The notes: generated from the letters alone by a model not told the origin. 64,000 nucleotides of DNA from Leptospira andrefontaineae (GCF_004770105.1 NZ_RQEY01000015.1:62001-126000), one strand, 5' to 3'; counted from the stretch's first letter, positions 8,447 through 17,852 are shown. Made by a program: numbers and translations.

Positions 8447-10177
8447 ATGCAAATTTTGAAAAATTTCATATTGCTGATTTTCCTTTTTAGTCTTTCGTTC
8501 TCGGACTGCAAACTGAAGAAATCGAATTTTTGCGAAGCCAAATTTCAAAAAGAGATAATCTATGAGCAGGGCGATAAGAAATTATTAGCGTTAATATCAA
8601 ATAATCCTGATGTCCCGCGCATTGTATTGGCAGAATCGATTTATGATCGATCTCCCTATGATTTGATATCGATCCGAGAGAGTTATTTTAACGAAGGTGT
8701 AATCGATTCCGATGGGAATATTATCGTAAAACCTGAATACTCGAGCGGGAATCTTTTTATATATGGAAGCATGATGCCCGTATTCTGGCTTCATGATTTC
8801 CAAACATCTAAAGTTTACCTTTCAAGAACGTTATTACGTACATTCCCCGGAAAAGTCAGAGTTATTAGTGTTATTGATAAGGAACAACTAATCATTATCG
8901 AACAAGAGGATCAATTTGCAGTCTTTGATTTTGCTGGAAAAGATCTGATATTCTTGCGCCGCGGCCATTATTCCGGATACGAACAGGGAATGTTCTTAAT
9001 CAAGGTCGGTGAAAAGTATCAATTTTTGGATCGTAATGGAAAAGTACTTGGAAACAAAACTTTTGAGGATGCTAAGGAATTTTCTGAGTCGCTAGCACCT
9101 GTGAAATTAAAAAATAAATGGGGATTTTTCAATAATAATGGGACCTGGACAATCCAAACGACCTTTGATGAAGCTAAACAGTTTCAAAACGATTTAGCAG
9201 CTGTTAAAGTTGCCGACCAATGGGGATACATAGATCGAAACGGCAAATTTATAGTAGAACCGCAATTCAAAGATGCTTATGAATTTACCAAAGGTGGTAT
9301 AGCAAAGGTATTATTATCGAAAGGTTGCCAGATCCTTAGCAAGGAAGGCGCTTTAGGTCCTAAAGGGGATTATTGCAATATTAAAGGAAGTCAATTAATT
9401 TCCATCTCTTCAGAGGATTCTGAACATTATGTTCTATTTGATCAACGCAACGGGTTTGTCGAGTTAGGTGAAGTCGGAGAATCGTTTCCGAATTATTTTT
9501 CATTCCGCCAAAACGGAAAGATCGGATTAGTTTCACCGGATACAGGTTTTGTTATTTCTCCTGAATACGATTCTGTTCGTTACAATCAGACAGATGAATT
9601 GTATATTTTGGAGAGAAGTGGCCTTACAGACATTCTTAATTCGAACGGCTCTTGGTTTTTACGAGGTACGAAAGAAAGTATCTTCGGATGTAAAGAGAAT
9701 ATTTGTATCACCGTCGACCGGAAAACTGGACGTAAGGGATATATTGAATCAAACCTAAAGAAAATAACCGAAAATATATTTACCTATGCAGATAGTTTTT
9801 CTGACGGATTAGCGAAAGTTTTTCGAGATGGCAATTGGGAATACATCGATACTACTGGAAAAACTGTTTTTAAAGGAGCTTATAAAAATTCTGGGAATTT
9901 CTTTCAAGGTCTTGCTTGGTTCGAACAGAACGGTAAGTTCGGATATTTGAATCGTAATGGGAAGATGCAAATTCCGGTTGAATTCGATACTGCGGAAAAT
10001 TTTTTCGACTCGTTTGCAATTGCTAAAAAAGATGGCCGATTCGGATTGATTAACACAAAAGGTGAATTTGTAATTTCTCCGATGTTTGAAGCGATCGAAC
10101 GGATTGAACCTAAGCGATATCGAGTTCAATTTGAGAAACGATATGGAATTTTGAATTTGGAGAAGTGCGGATTATGA
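8447..10177 (+). CDS. WG-repeat lipoprotein
   Basis: A 576-residue protein with a lipoprotein signal (hydrophobic residues 6-18, then SFSDC with Cys21). The body is a series of WG/KWG beta repeats, clearest in KNKWGFFNNNGTW, ADQWGYIDRNGKFIVEPQF, NGKIGLVSPDTG, DGNWEYIDTTGKTVF, NGKFGYLNRNGKMQIPVEF and DGRFGLINTKGEFVISPMF, spaced about 45 residues apart. WG repeats are thought to mediate protein contacts at the cell surface. It is followed by a coupled lipoprotein gene (ATGA overlap). The DNA is more AT-rich, with more AAT/ATT codons, than its neighbours, which hints at acquisition. Role unknown. Confidence 0.85.
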   Translation: MQILKNFILLIFLFSLSFSDCKLKKSNFCEAKFQKEIIYEQGDKKLLALISNNPDVPRIVLAESIYDRSPYDLISIRESYFNEGVIDSDGNIIVKPEYSSGNLFIYGSMMPVFWLHDFQTSKVYLSRTLLRTFPGKVRVISVIDKEQLIIIEQEDQFAVFDFAGKDLIFLRRGHYSGYEQGMFLIKVGEKYQFLDRNGKVLGNKTFEDAKEFSESLAPVKLKNKWGFFNNNGTWTIQTTFDEAKQFQNDLAAVKVADQWGYIDRNGKFIVEPQFKDAYEFTKGGIAKVLLSKGCQILSKEGALGPKGDYCNIKGSQLISISSEDSEHYVLFDQRNGFVELGEVGESFPNYFSFRQNGKIGLVSPDTGFVISPEYDSVRYNQTDELYILERSGLTDILNSNGSWFLRGTKESIFGCKENICITVDRKTGRKGYIESNLKKITENIFTYADSFSDGLAKVFRDGNWEYIDTTGKTVFKGAYKNSGNFFQGLAWFEQNGKFGYLNRNGKMQIPVEFDTAENFFDSFAIAKKDGRFGLINTKGEFVISPMFEAIERIEPKRYRVQFEKRYGILNLEKCGL

Positions 10178-11337
10178 AATTTAACATCCGATCTATTCGA
10201 GATATTTTTCGGATAATTTCTTTATTATTTTTAGTGGTTGGTTTTGGTTTTTTTTGCAAGAAAGAGGCGCCAACTAATGGAGTTGAACAGAAGTTTTTTC
10301 TTAAAGATGCAGACGGCGTTTATCTGTTAAAATACGATTCTACCTTGTTCGAGTCAGATAAAGAAGATAGAATACGAGCGGCTAGTTATATTAAGCCTGA
10401 GAATTTTGAAATTACGCAGGGAGAAATTTCCGCCTGTGTTCGTTTGGATTCGAATTCGAAAACAATTAAGTTCTACTTACCATTAACGGACCAATCTTAC
10501 GATTTCCAAATTGCGAATGATTCCAATTTTTCGATCGAAAACGATTTACAGTCCTTGAAAGTCAATATGGTAACTCCTACCGGAGAAATTCCGTTAACTT
10601 TTAAGTCAGATGGCTCATTGAATTTGCTTTGGGCTAATAAAGGGGGTCGCATTGTTAGTCTTTTAGGTCGCCCTATAAAAGTGGAAACTGACTGTAAAGG
10701 ACCAATGACCATCCTAAACTCGGAATGTCGAAAGCCGGACGATGGGATATTGCGTTACCAAGCTAATAATAAAGAAGGTGTCGATCTTAGAGAAAAACCG
10801 GATGCTAATTCGGAAATTTTAGAACATCTGTCTAATGGTTCTGAATTAGAAATAGTAACCAAGGATTTTTCTGAATGGATGATTCCAGATGCTTGGATTC
10901 AAGTGCAGACAAAGTTTAGAAAATATGGGTATGTTCAACGTAAAGAGCTTAAAAAAAGACATTACGAATGCTATACGGCGAACACAAAATTAAACGAAAT
11001 ATTCGACTTTTTGAGTAGTTATTCTTCCTTTAGAATTTTGCCTAATTATAAAGCTAGAATCAGCCAATATCGAAATTCGAAGAATGAATTAGAATGGGGC
11101 TGCGGTATTGAACCATCGGAAGCAGAATATTATGGTTGTGAATTCGATACTATTAAGTTTGCAAAGGAAAAGGTTGTCTTTTCATACTTTTTTTGGGACT
11201 ATTACATCGCTCAAGATGAAAATCGAAAGAATAAATTCACATGTGAAATTTCCCGAGAAGAATTGTCAGATCTTACCCCGTGGAATTCGGAACTCAATGT
11301 AGTTAATTGTCAATCGGGTGGAAGTTTTGCTCGTTGA
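10174..11337 (+). CDS. Lipoprotein with SH3-like domain
   Basis: From ATG 10174, which overlaps the upstream stop as ATGA, the protein has 387 residues with a long hydrophobic signal ending FGFFC (Cys28), a plausible spirochaetal lipobox. Residues about 190-255 form a bacterial SH3-like unit: GVDLREKPDANSEILEHLSNGSELEIV, then DAWIQVQTKFRKYGYVQRKEL. Such domains bind peptidoglycan or protein ligands in the envelope. An upstream GTG at 10165 is possible but less likely. Together with the WG-repeat gene it forms a two-gene AT-rich unit; a hairpin overlaps the stop codon. Confidence 0.75.
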   Translation: MKFNIRSIRDIFRIISLLFLVVGFGFFCKKEAPTNGVEQKFFLKDADGVYLLKYDSTLFESDKEDRIRAASYIKPENFEITQGEISACVRLDSNSKTIKFYLPLTDQSYDFQIANDSNFSIENDLQSLKVNMVTPTGEIPLTFKSDGSLNLLWANKGGRIVSLLGRPIKVETDCKGPMTILNSECRKPDDGILRYQANNKEGVDLREKPDANSEILEHLSNGSELEIVTKDFSEWMIPDAWIQVQTKFRKYGYVQRKELKKRHYECYTANTKLNEIFDFLSSYSSFRILPNYKARISQYRNSKNELEWGCGIEPSEAEYYGCEFDTIKFAKEKVVFSYFFWDYYIAQDENRKNKFTCEISREELSDLTPWNSELNVVNCQSGGSFAR

Positions 11338-11349
11338 AAAACGAGCAAA
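11326..11349 (+). terminator. Hairpin at the end of the WG/SH3 lipoprotein pair
   Basis: TTTGCTCGTT and AACGAGCAAA form a perfect 10-bp stem with a GAAA tetraloop that covers the TGA stop codon (11335-11337). No U-run follows at once, although a weaker T-rich stretch comes 9 bases later, so termination is likely but not certain. Confidence 0.5.
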
Positions 11350-11379
11350 GGGATAAGATTTTCTTAAAATCAAAAACCC

Positions 11380-11453
<74 letters not shown>

Positions 11454-11780
11454 GGTAATCGTCAGTATTTAGGCTGAAAGCTCAGCGTAAAGCCTTTGTT
11501 ATTTCTAAAGCCTCGAGGAAGAAGTTTCTATCTTCTCTAATAGAAAGCTCTTCTGCGCATTTTCTGAAAAAGAAGAAGGTCCATTTTTGCGGGAATTCTA
11601 CTTTTCGATCACCAATTTTTCACAAAACGAATGTTATAAAAAGGTCTTTCTGGAAGAAATTTCCTTCTTTTTCTGGCCGATTTCGAAATCGGCAAGGGTT
11701 TTCCGGGATCGGCGGGCAGACTCGTTTGGAAAGGTTTATAGTAAGCCTCACGAAACCCGAAAAAAACAGGGGAGATAGAA
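11454..11780. other. Intergenic region upstream of the PF10118 pair
   Basis: This 327-base region separates the tRNA from the tandem PF10118 genes. It holds one perfect 18-bp palindrome, GCCGATTTCGAAATCGGC at 11676-11693, about 90 bases before the first PF10118 start, which could be an operator. GGGGAG at 11770-11775 is the ribosome binding site of that gene. A short spurious ORF crosses the region but has no coding character. Confidence 0.45.
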
Positions 11781-12632
11781 ATGTCAGTGAAGGCAGAAAA
11801 AAAAGAACGGAATATTAAGCCGATCAACGGCGATTCTCCAAGCGTTCGTAAGATGGACTTTGAAGGGTTGGACCAATTATCAGATTATTACGTGGCGGGA
11901 AATTCTTTCCTGACCCATACGGTTAACGCATACCATGTGATCTTTCCAGAAGGAGAAAGATTCTTTATTAAAAGTGTAAAAGCTTTCGCGGATCAAGTAA
12001 AGGATCCTGCATTACAAAATAATATTAAAGGTTTTATCGGTCAGGAAGTTCAACACGGGAAAGAGCATGAAAAAGCTCTGGAGATGTTGGTAAAACAAGG
12101 ACGCCCGGTTTCTAAGATCCTGAATTTTTATAATAAGACTGCTTACGGATTCTTCTGGCCGGTTTTAGAATTTATCTTTGGTAAGAAGTTGAAACTTGCA
12201 GTGACTGCAGGCTTGGAACATTATACCGCTTCCTTGGGAGAAGTTACTCTTAGATTCGGACTTCATGAACAAGCGGAAGGTGAGATGAGAAATCTACTTC
12301 TTTGGCACGCATGCGAAGAGATAGAGCATAAATCAGTTGCTTATGATGTTCTTCAAACAGTTTCTAAAAGTTATATTTTAAGGACTTTCGGGTTTATCGT
12401 AGCTTCCATCATGTTCTGGGGATACGCATTCACTCTTCAGCATATGTTTATCTTTGCAGATCCTAAGATTGGATTCAAAAGATATTTCTCCGACCTTATC
12501 TCTGCAGGTTCTTACGCAAGATTGATCGTTATAGAAGTCGGAAAATTAGCTTTCTTATATTTCAAGCCGGGGTTTCACCCGAACCAAACCGGCGGTTATG
12601 ATCTCGCAAACGCTGCATTAGCAACTATCTAA
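11781..12632 (+). CDS. PF10118 predicted metal-dependent hydrolase, copy 1
   Basis: A 283-residue member of the 'predicted metal-dependent hydrolase' family PF10118. Candidate metal ligands occur in a ferritin-like spacing: E58 (FPEGERFF), E89 and H92 (FIGQEVQHGKEHE), E146-H147 (AGLEHYTA), and E179/E180 with H183 (LLWHACEEIEHKSVAYDV), suggesting a di-iron helical bundle. A hydrophobic stretch (about 198-215) may contact the membrane. It is followed after 10 bases by a paralogue sharing most of its sequence, so the two arose by tandem duplication and are likely cotranscribed. The reaction is unknown. Confidence 0.85.
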   Translation: MSVKAEKKERNIKPINGDSPSVRKMDFEGLDQLSDYYVAGNSFLTHTVNAYHVIFPEGERFFIKSVKAFADQVKDPALQNNIKGFIGQEVQHGKEHEKALEMLVKQGRPVSKILNFYNKTAYGFFWPVLEFIFGKKLKLAVTAGLEHYTASLGEVTLRFGLHEQAEGEMRNLLLWHACEEIEHKSVAYDVLQTVSKSYILRTFGFIVASIMFWGYAFTLQHMFIFADPKIGFKRYFSDLISAGSYARLIVIEVGKLAFLYFKPGFHPNQTGGYDLANAALATI

Positions 12633-12642
12633 GGAGAATACA

Positions 12643-13488
12643 ATGAGTGCTCAAACCAAGAATAAAAATCTAAAATCAATAGATGCGAATTCTCCTACAG
12701 TTCGTAAGATGAATTTTGAAGGTCTGGAAAATTTGCCGGATCATTATATCGCAAATAATTCATTCATGACCCACACTGTGAATGCGTATCATATCCTATT
12801 TCCGGAAGGAGAAAGATTTTTTATCAAGAGTGTAAAAGCTTTTGCAGACCAAGTGAAAGATCCAGGTCTTTCTTCTAGAGTGAAATCTTTTATCGGACAA
12901 GAAGTCCAACACGGAAAAGAACACGAAAAGATCCTAGAGATCTTGAAAGGCCAAGGAAGACCGATCACTCTTATGGAGAAGGTTTATAAATGGACTGCTT
13001 TTAGCTTCTTCTTACCTGTATTCGAATTTTTCTTCGGTAAAAAACTGAAACTTGCGGTGACTGCGGGTTTAGAACATTATACAGCTAGTATGGCTGAAAT
13101 TTCTATCCGCCATAATTTCCATGATGATGCGTATGGTGAAATGAGAAGTCTACTTCTTTGGCATGCTTGCGAAGAGATAGAACATAAATCAGTTGCATAT
13201 GACGTTCTTCAAACAGTTTCTAAAAGTCATTTCCTGAGAATTATGGGATTCATCGTGGCATCCTTTATGTTTTGGGGATACGCTTTAAGCCTACAACATT
13301 GGTTCTTACTCACTGATAAGAAAGTGGGATTCCGTAAATATTTTCAAGATATGAAGTCAGCACGTAAGATAGGAAGGATCTTATATCCTCAACTTTTCAG
13401 TGCGGCACTTCTATATTTCAAAAAAGATTTTCATCCGGACCAAACCGGTGGATACGAGCTTGCGAATGCGGCTCTGATAACTATCTAG
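12643..13488 (+). CDS. PF10118 predicted metal-dependent hydrolase, copy 2
   Basis: The 281-residue tandem paralogue of the preceding gene. All candidate metal-binding segments are kept: FPEGERFFIKSVKAFADQVKDP, FIGQEVQHGKEHEK, TAGLEHYTASMAE and LLWHACEEIEHKSVAYDVLQTVSKS. It diverges mainly in the helix around residues 105-125 and near the C-terminus. A GGAG ribosome binding site (taaggagaata) precedes the start, overlapping the upstream stop region. A strong terminator follows. The near-complete conservation of ligands in both copies suggests that both are active, perhaps as a heteromer or under different conditions. Confidence 0.85.
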   Translation: MSAQTKNKNLKSIDANSPTVRKMNFEGLENLPDHYIANNSFMTHTVNAYHILFPEGERFFIKSVKAFADQVKDPGLSSRVKSFIGQEVQHGKEHEKILEILKGQGRPITLMEKVYKWTAFSFFLPVFEFFFGKKLKLAVTAGLEHYTASMAEISIRHNFHDDAYGEMRSLLLWHACEEIEHKSVAYDVLQTVSKSHFLRIMGFIVASFMFWGYALSLQHWFLLTDKKVGFRKYFQDMKSARKIGRILYPQLFSAALLYFKKDFHPDQTGGYELANAALITI

Positions 13489-13511
13489 CACCCATCCAAT
13501 CACTTTGCTCC

Positions 13512-13553
13512 CCGCTTCCCGTGCTCCGAAAGGAGTCGGGAGGCGGTTTTTTT
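13512..13553 (+). terminator. Rho-independent terminator after the PF10118 pair
   Basis: A long hairpin (CCGCTTCCCGTGCTCC with GGAGTCGGGAGGCGG, loop GAAA) is followed by TTTTTTT. It ends the two-gene unit, and abuts the stop of the convergent YciI-like gene. Confidence 0.9.
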
Positions 13554-13555
13554 CT

Positions 13556-13852
13556 TCAGCCTTCTAACCAACTTTTTAGGAATGTCTGGTGTTTTACCGG
13601 ATGGAACTCAGTGAATTTATAATTTGCGTAACCTAATTTCGCAAAAGGATCCCCTTTCATTAACTCACTGATCTTTTCTAAGGAGATAGATTTTGCGATG
13701 ATCATTCCGCCGTTTCTCGGCTCTTTTGGCCCGGACAAAAGAAGGGTCCCAACATCATACAAGGTTTGTAAGAACTCTCTATGAGCCGGGACCGCTTGGT
13801 CTAATTTTTCGAGGGGTACTAAATATTCTAATTCGATCAGGAAAAATTTCAT
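13556..13852 (-). CDS. YciI-like protein
   Basis: A 98-residue protein of the YciI (dimeric alpha-beta barrel) superfamily. It shows the typical start KFFLIELEYLVPLEKLDQAVPAHREFLQ, the central GTLLLSGPKEPRNGGMIIAK strand-turn-strand, and the PFAKLGYANYKFTEFHPVKH C-terminal strand. The conserved His24 and the later Asp (GDPF) are the residues proposed to be functional in YciI. The reaction is not known for this family. It lies next to a fatty acid desaturase on the same strand with 64 bases between. Confidence 0.85.
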   Translation of the reverse strand: MKFFLIELEYLVPLEKLDQAVPAHREFLQTLYDVGTLLLSGPKEPRNGGMIIAKSISLEKISELMKGDPFAKLGYANYKFTEFHPVKHQTFLKSWLEG

Positions 13853-13916
13853 TCTGGAAATCAGACTTGCTGGCTTCCCTTAAAAATCAATTCCCAATCG
13901 TTTAAAAATGAAATTT

Positions 13917-14999
13917 TTAAGTAGCTGCTTCTAATTCAGGCTCCGATTCATCTTCATCGTTAAAAGCTTCCGAATAGGTCATCCATCTTTTAGTATCCGG
14001 ATCAATGAGTTTACATTTAGAAGTGGACTCAATATAATCTTTCCAAACCGATTTTCTTTCTACCACATACGCACCGTAGTGTACTTTGATCTCTTCCAAA
14101 GCTTGGCCCAATTTATAGAAAGGGATTTTCATATGAACATGATGAGGGGAATGAATGAAAATATTATGCATGAAGAAGTTCAGAAGTTTAGGTACATGAT
14201 AATTTACGGTCCCTCTCATTTGTCCGTAAAAAGGAGTCCAGTCGTCCGAGTCTTTCCAAGGAACTTCCGGACGAATATGATGCACATATACGGTAACTCC
14301 GATGAAATAATTCCAAGAAATAAAAGGTAGAAGCCAAACTTTTAGGAAAAACCAAGTTCCGAGTCCTAGATCAAATCCGGTTGGGGTATTTCCTCCGAAA
14401 TAAAAAACTGCACCCGCAGAACCGAATGCAAAAGTAAGCATAAGTAATTTATCCCTAAGAGCTTCTTTCATAGGAGCCGTGAAAAGAACCATTCCTTTCA
14501 ACCAAATCTCTACTAAATAATAGATCCCTCCTCCGAATGCGGACCAGGAAAGTCTATGAAATGCCTTTCTGAATATTCCAAAATTTTTATATTTTTCCGG
14601 AGTCACAGGATGCCAAACGAAATCGCCATTTATTTTGATCGTATGACCATGGTGGACTCTATTATGTCCGTAACCCCACTGATTATAAGCGTGAAGTGAA
14701 GGAAGCATTGCGATCTGTCCGATCCAATAAGCGAGTCTTTCACTTTTGAATAGAGCTCCATGGCAGGCATCGTGGCCGATAATAAAAAGGGAAGCGATGC
14801 TTAAACCGGCAAATACCCAAAGAAAAGGAAGGTAATACCAAGTTTCAACATTCCAAAGTAAAAACATTGTAACCGAGAAGAAGAATAGGTCCCGGATAAA
14901 ATATGCGATCCCTAAGTAAGCGGGATTATCGAAGCTGCTATCAGAGATAATTTCTCTTACGCTTCCAAGAGTTTCTTTCAGTTCTGTATTCTTTTTCAT
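13917..14999 (-). CDS. Membrane fatty acid desaturase
   Basis: Integral-membrane di-iron desaturase that would introduce a double bond into an acyl chain. The three histidine boxes are present: HDACH at residues 76-80, HNRVHH at 112-117, and a HxxHHVH box (HSPHHVH) near residue 290. Hydrophobic segments occur around residues 28-75, 185-200 and 220-240. At 360 residues the length fits acyl-lipid desaturases of the DesA/FAD2 branch. Positional specificity cannot be told. A redox donor is not encoded nearby, but two other putative di-iron proteins are located 0.4-2 kb away. Confidence 0.92.
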   Translation of the reverse strand: MKKNTELKETLGSVREIISDSSFDNPAYLGIAYFIRDLFFFSVTMFLLWNVETWYYLPFLWVFAGLSIASLFIIGHDACHGALFKSERLAYWIGQIAMLPSLHAYNQWGYGHNRVHHGHTIKINGDFVWHPVTPEKYKNFGIFRKAFHRLSWSAFGGGIYYLVEIWLKGMVLFTAPMKEALRDKLLMLTFAFGSAGAVFYFGGNTPTGFDLGLGTWFFLKVWLLPFISWNYFIGVTVYVHHIRPEVPWKDSDDWTPFYGQMRGTVNYHVPKLLNFFMHNIFIHSPHHVHMKIPFYKLGQALEEIKVHYGAYVVERKSVWKDYIESTSKCKLIDPDTKRWMTYSEAFNDEDESEPELEAAT

Positions 15000-15112
15000 C
15001 TTTTATCCTATGTTTCCTTGAATAGGAGGTTTTGTTTCCGGATTGTTAGATGAGAGCGTAGGGTTCGGACTTTGTTGCAGAAAAAAATCGGGATTTAAAA
15101 TAATTCTTCGAT

Positions 15113-16396
15113 TCAGGATTTTAAGATCGGGATATCTCTTTTAAAATAAGAGAAAAATAAGTCTTCCGCGGTTTCTCTACCCGAACCTGTCCTTTTGCCT
15201 AAGATAATGAGACAATCCTTGGCTCTGGAAAGTGCAACATATAGAACTCTATGCTCTTCTTCCCTGATTTGTTCCGGAGAATCTTTCCTAAGATTCCAGC
15301 CATCTGCTAAGTCCACGATCACAGTATGAAATTCTAATCCTTTTGCAGAATGGATTGTAAGCAATAGTTCAGGTGGAACTCCCACACGCAAATATTCCCG
15401 TATTCTGTGATTAGAGCGGCATAATATTTTTAATTCTCCTCCACTTCGTTTATACAATTCTCCCAAATAATTGAATAATTCGGGGATCTTATCTATTTTA
15501 ATCCGAGAAACCAGCGCTTTCCCTTTACGATATGCAATTACCTTCTTCTCTATTTTGTTCTTATTTTTAGAGATTGGAATGGAAGAAGTGTCCACTATCT
15601 TTGGGAGAGATCTATAATTCGTGTTTAGGAATTTTCTGGTGCAAGGTTGGAACATTTCAGGAAAATTCAAAAAAATTGTTATGTCAGATTTTCGAAATGA
15701 ATATATGCCTTGGCTATCATCTCCAACAACCAATATCTTTGATTGTTCTGAGAGGAGTTTCAAAAATCTAAGTTGTTCCGGATCCGTGTCTTGGAATTCA
15801 TCTACTAAGATCCTTTTTAAACTTCTCTTTGGAATTTCAGTCCAGGCTTCCCCATTTTCTAAAGAATCTAAAAACATCGTAACCAAATCATCCAGATCCA
15901 GTTTTCCTTCTTTTCGTTTGAAGTTTTTATAATCTTCTAATAAAGGGCTTTTCCAAGTCTGTGGAAAATCGGAAGGTAATGTGGAGCCCCCGATCAAAAG
16001 TTCGTAGGGAATTCCTCCGATAATATCCGATTCCTTACGGAACCATTCTCTGAAAAATAAATTCTTTTCGGAAGAAGTCAGGATAGAAGGTCTTCTATTT
16101 CTAAAATCAGGATGCCAGGTGATCAATGCTCTCAAACAGAACGCATGGAATGTGTGAACTCTTACTGAATCTATATTAGTTTTCTTTTTAATTCTTTCTT
16201 TGATCTCGCCTGCAGCTTTCCGAGTAAAACTGAGGATCAGTATTTCTTCTCCGCTTGTACCTTGAGAAAGTTCGTTTTGTACTACCCCGACTAAGGTGCT
16301 TGTCTTTCCGGAACCGGCTGCGGCGATTACTTGTAAAAATCTGGAACGATCTTGTATGATCTCTTGTTGTGCTTCGCTGAATTGGGAAAGGTTCAT
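15113..16396 (-). CDS. Compact UvrD/Rep-like SF1 helicase
   Basis: A superfamily 1A helicase of only 427 residues; UvrD, Rep and PcrA have about 650-720. Motifs in order: Walker A AAAGSGKTST (25-34), Ia LSFTRKAAGEIKERI (55-69), the HTFHAFCLRAL segment (81-91), Walker B LVDEFQDTDPEQLR (197-210), motif III VVGDDSQGIYSFR (223-235), motif IV-like NTNYRS (258-263), V TIHSAKGLEFHTVIV (347-361) and VI RVLYVALSRAKDCL (383-396). The size comes from short 1B and 2B inserts. All catalytic motifs are intact, so it is probably an active DNA translocase. No nuclease domain is present. Confidence 0.9.
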   Translation of the reverse strand: MNLSQFSEAQQEIIQDRSRFLQVIAAAGSGKTSTLVGVVQNELSQGTSGEEILILSFTRKAAGEIKERIKKKTNIDSVRVHTFHAFCLRALITWHPDFRNRRPSILTSSEKNLFFREWFRKESDIIGGIPYELLIGGSTLPSDFPQTWKSPLLEDYKNFKRKEGKLDLDDLVTMFLDSLENGEAWTEIPKRSLKRILVDEFQDTDPEQLRFLKLLSEQSKILVVGDDSQGIYSFRKSDITIFLNFPEMFQPCTRKFLNTNYRSLPKIVDTSSIPISKNKNKIEKKVIAYRKGKALVSRIKIDKIPELFNYLGELYKRSGGELKILCRSNHRIREYLRVGVPPELLLTIHSAKGLEFHTVIVDLADGWNLRKDSPEQIREEEHRVLYVALSRAKDCLIILGKRTGSGRETAEDLFFSYFKRDIPILKS

Positions 16397-16459
16397 GCAG
16401 AACCGTTTCCCAAATTTTATTCAACGTGCGCAATTTTTGGAAGAAAAGGTCCTTCTTCT

Positions 16460-17362
16460 TTATTTATCTCCTGCTTGAGGAAGATCTAGAGCTTTAGGAC
16501 CGTCCGAAGGAGTGTTTATGATCATAGGAAGGGAATCCTTTCCAGTAGGCACAAACAGGAGTTTTGTATTAGGATTTTCGAAAGCTTTTAGTTGCAGATA
16601 TTGTTTTGTCAACTGGGCCGCGATCATCTTCTGAGCCTTAGCTCTTGCTTGGGCTTCGATCACAGTTGCTTGTGCGGTTCCTTCCGCTTCTATTACTGTT
16701 GATTTTGCTTTAGCTTCCGCATGGATCACTGTGATTTCTGCGTCCTTCTTCGCTATATTGATCTCGAATTTCATTTGTTCCTGTTCTTGCTCTTTAGTAA
16801 GTTTACCTTCTATCGCAGTCAAGATTGGACGGCTGTATTCTATATCGTCTATGATCACATCATCTATTTCTACATGTTTTCCTCTTAACTTTTCTCCTAA
16901 AGCTTGGCGAATATCCTGCGAGACCTTAGGAGTTTCCTTAGAAATTTTGATCATACTATAAGCGGATAACGCGTTACGAACAGATGTCCTGAATTGAGGA
17001 CGTACCACTTTTTCGTAATAATCCGGACCTATCTCTATCTGAAGATTATAGATTTCTCCTGGAACAGGCCTCAGAATGACTGCTGCCACAACGTTGATGG
17101 TTAAATCATCTCTAGTAAGAACATCCACTTTTTCTTTATAAGAGGTCCACTGGGTTTGGTACAATACTACGTCGTTCCACGGAGCGTAGAAATAAATTGC
17201 ATTCGTCAATAGATCCTTTTGGAGCCCACTCGTTAAAGGATGATATCTGAGTCCTGCCTCTCCGGGACGAATATTCGTATAACAACCCGTTCCCGCGAGC
17301 AAGCTCAGGGAAATAAGGGCAAACAAACTCAAACTTTTTCTTAATAATTGAAACCTGGTCAT
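16460..17362 (-). CDS. SPFH/prohibitin-family lipoprotein
   Basis: Prohibitin-like (SPFH/band 7) protein. From ATG at 17360-17362, with GGAG 8 bases upstream, it has 300 residues; a longer reading from 17386 lacks such a site. A signal with lipobox LLAGTGC is followed by the SPFH domain (about residues 30-190) and a coiled-coil region rich in Glu/Ala/Lys (EAKAKSTVIEAEGTAQATVIEAQARAKAQ). Such proteins form large membrane-associated rings that scaffold proteases or lipids. The lipobox suggests lipid anchoring instead of the usual transmembrane helix. The client is unknown. Confidence 0.85.
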   Translation of the reverse strand: MTRFQLLRKSLSLFALISLSLLAGTGCYTNIRPGEAGLRYHPLTSGLQKDLLTNAIYFYAPWNDVVLYQTQWTSYKEKVDVLTRDDLTINVVAAVILRPVPGEIYNLQIEIGPDYYEKVVRPQFRTSVRNALSAYSMIKISKETPKVSQDIRQALGEKLRGKHVEIDDVIIDDIEYSRPILTAIEGKLTKEQEQEQMKFEINIAKKDAEITVIHAEAKAKSTVIEAEGTAQATVIEAQARAKAQKMIAAQLTKQYLQLKAFENPNTKLLFVPTGKDSLPMIINTPSDGPKALDLPQAGDK

Positions 17363-17498
17363 ATAAATCTCCGTAGGACCTGTCAATAGTTGGACCGCGT
17401 TCGGATTCGGAACGTTTCCTGATCATCCGAAATAGGAATAGGCGACAATGAAAAACGAATGTACGAAACTATTCTTTTGATTTGAATTGGTCTAACGG

Positions 17499-17852
17499 AT
17501 GAAAGGCATGGAAGAAGATCTCCAAAACTTGCCTAAAATCAGGACCAGATTCAGAGGGACTGTGGAATCTATATCAATAGATCCTAATCCGGAAAAAGCA
17601 AGGATCTTGATCAAAGACATAAAACTGCTGGTTTCCGGTAGAAAGGTCATTTACGCTCAGGACTTTTATTATTCTTATCGTTTCAGAAAACAAAATCTGA
17701 AACAGGGTGATCCGGTTGAATTTGATGCCAGGATCAGACCCGACAAAAGAGGAGTTTCCTCCGGTAAAATCCGTTTAAATTATCCTACAAAAATTTATAA
17801 ACAAGGCCCGGACCAAGCAGGTCTATTTCCGGAAGTACGTTCTAACATTTGA
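17499..17852 (+). CDS. Hypothetical protein, 117 aa
   Basis: A small basic protein with no signal or membrane segment. The pattern TRFRGTVESISIDPNPEKARILIKDIKLL, then GDPVEFDARIRPD, then SSGKIRLNYPTKIY suggests a beta-barrel, perhaps OB-fold-like, but no family is recognised. Start may be ATG 17499 or ATG 17508; GAAAGG lies just before the second. It is divergent from the SPFH gene and lies 41 bases before the DedA gene. Confidence 0.55.
   Translation: MKGMEEDLQNLPKIRTRFRGTVESISIDPNPEKARILIKDIKLLVSGRKVIYAQDFYYSYRFRKQNLKQGDPVEFDARIRPDKRGVSSGKIRLNYPTKIYKQGPDQAGLFPEVRSNI

Noticed and set aside
8317..11379. Prophage or integrative island inserted at tRNA-Val
   Set aside because: No integrase and no direct repeat of the tRNA 3' end was found at the far side; only composition hints at acquisition.
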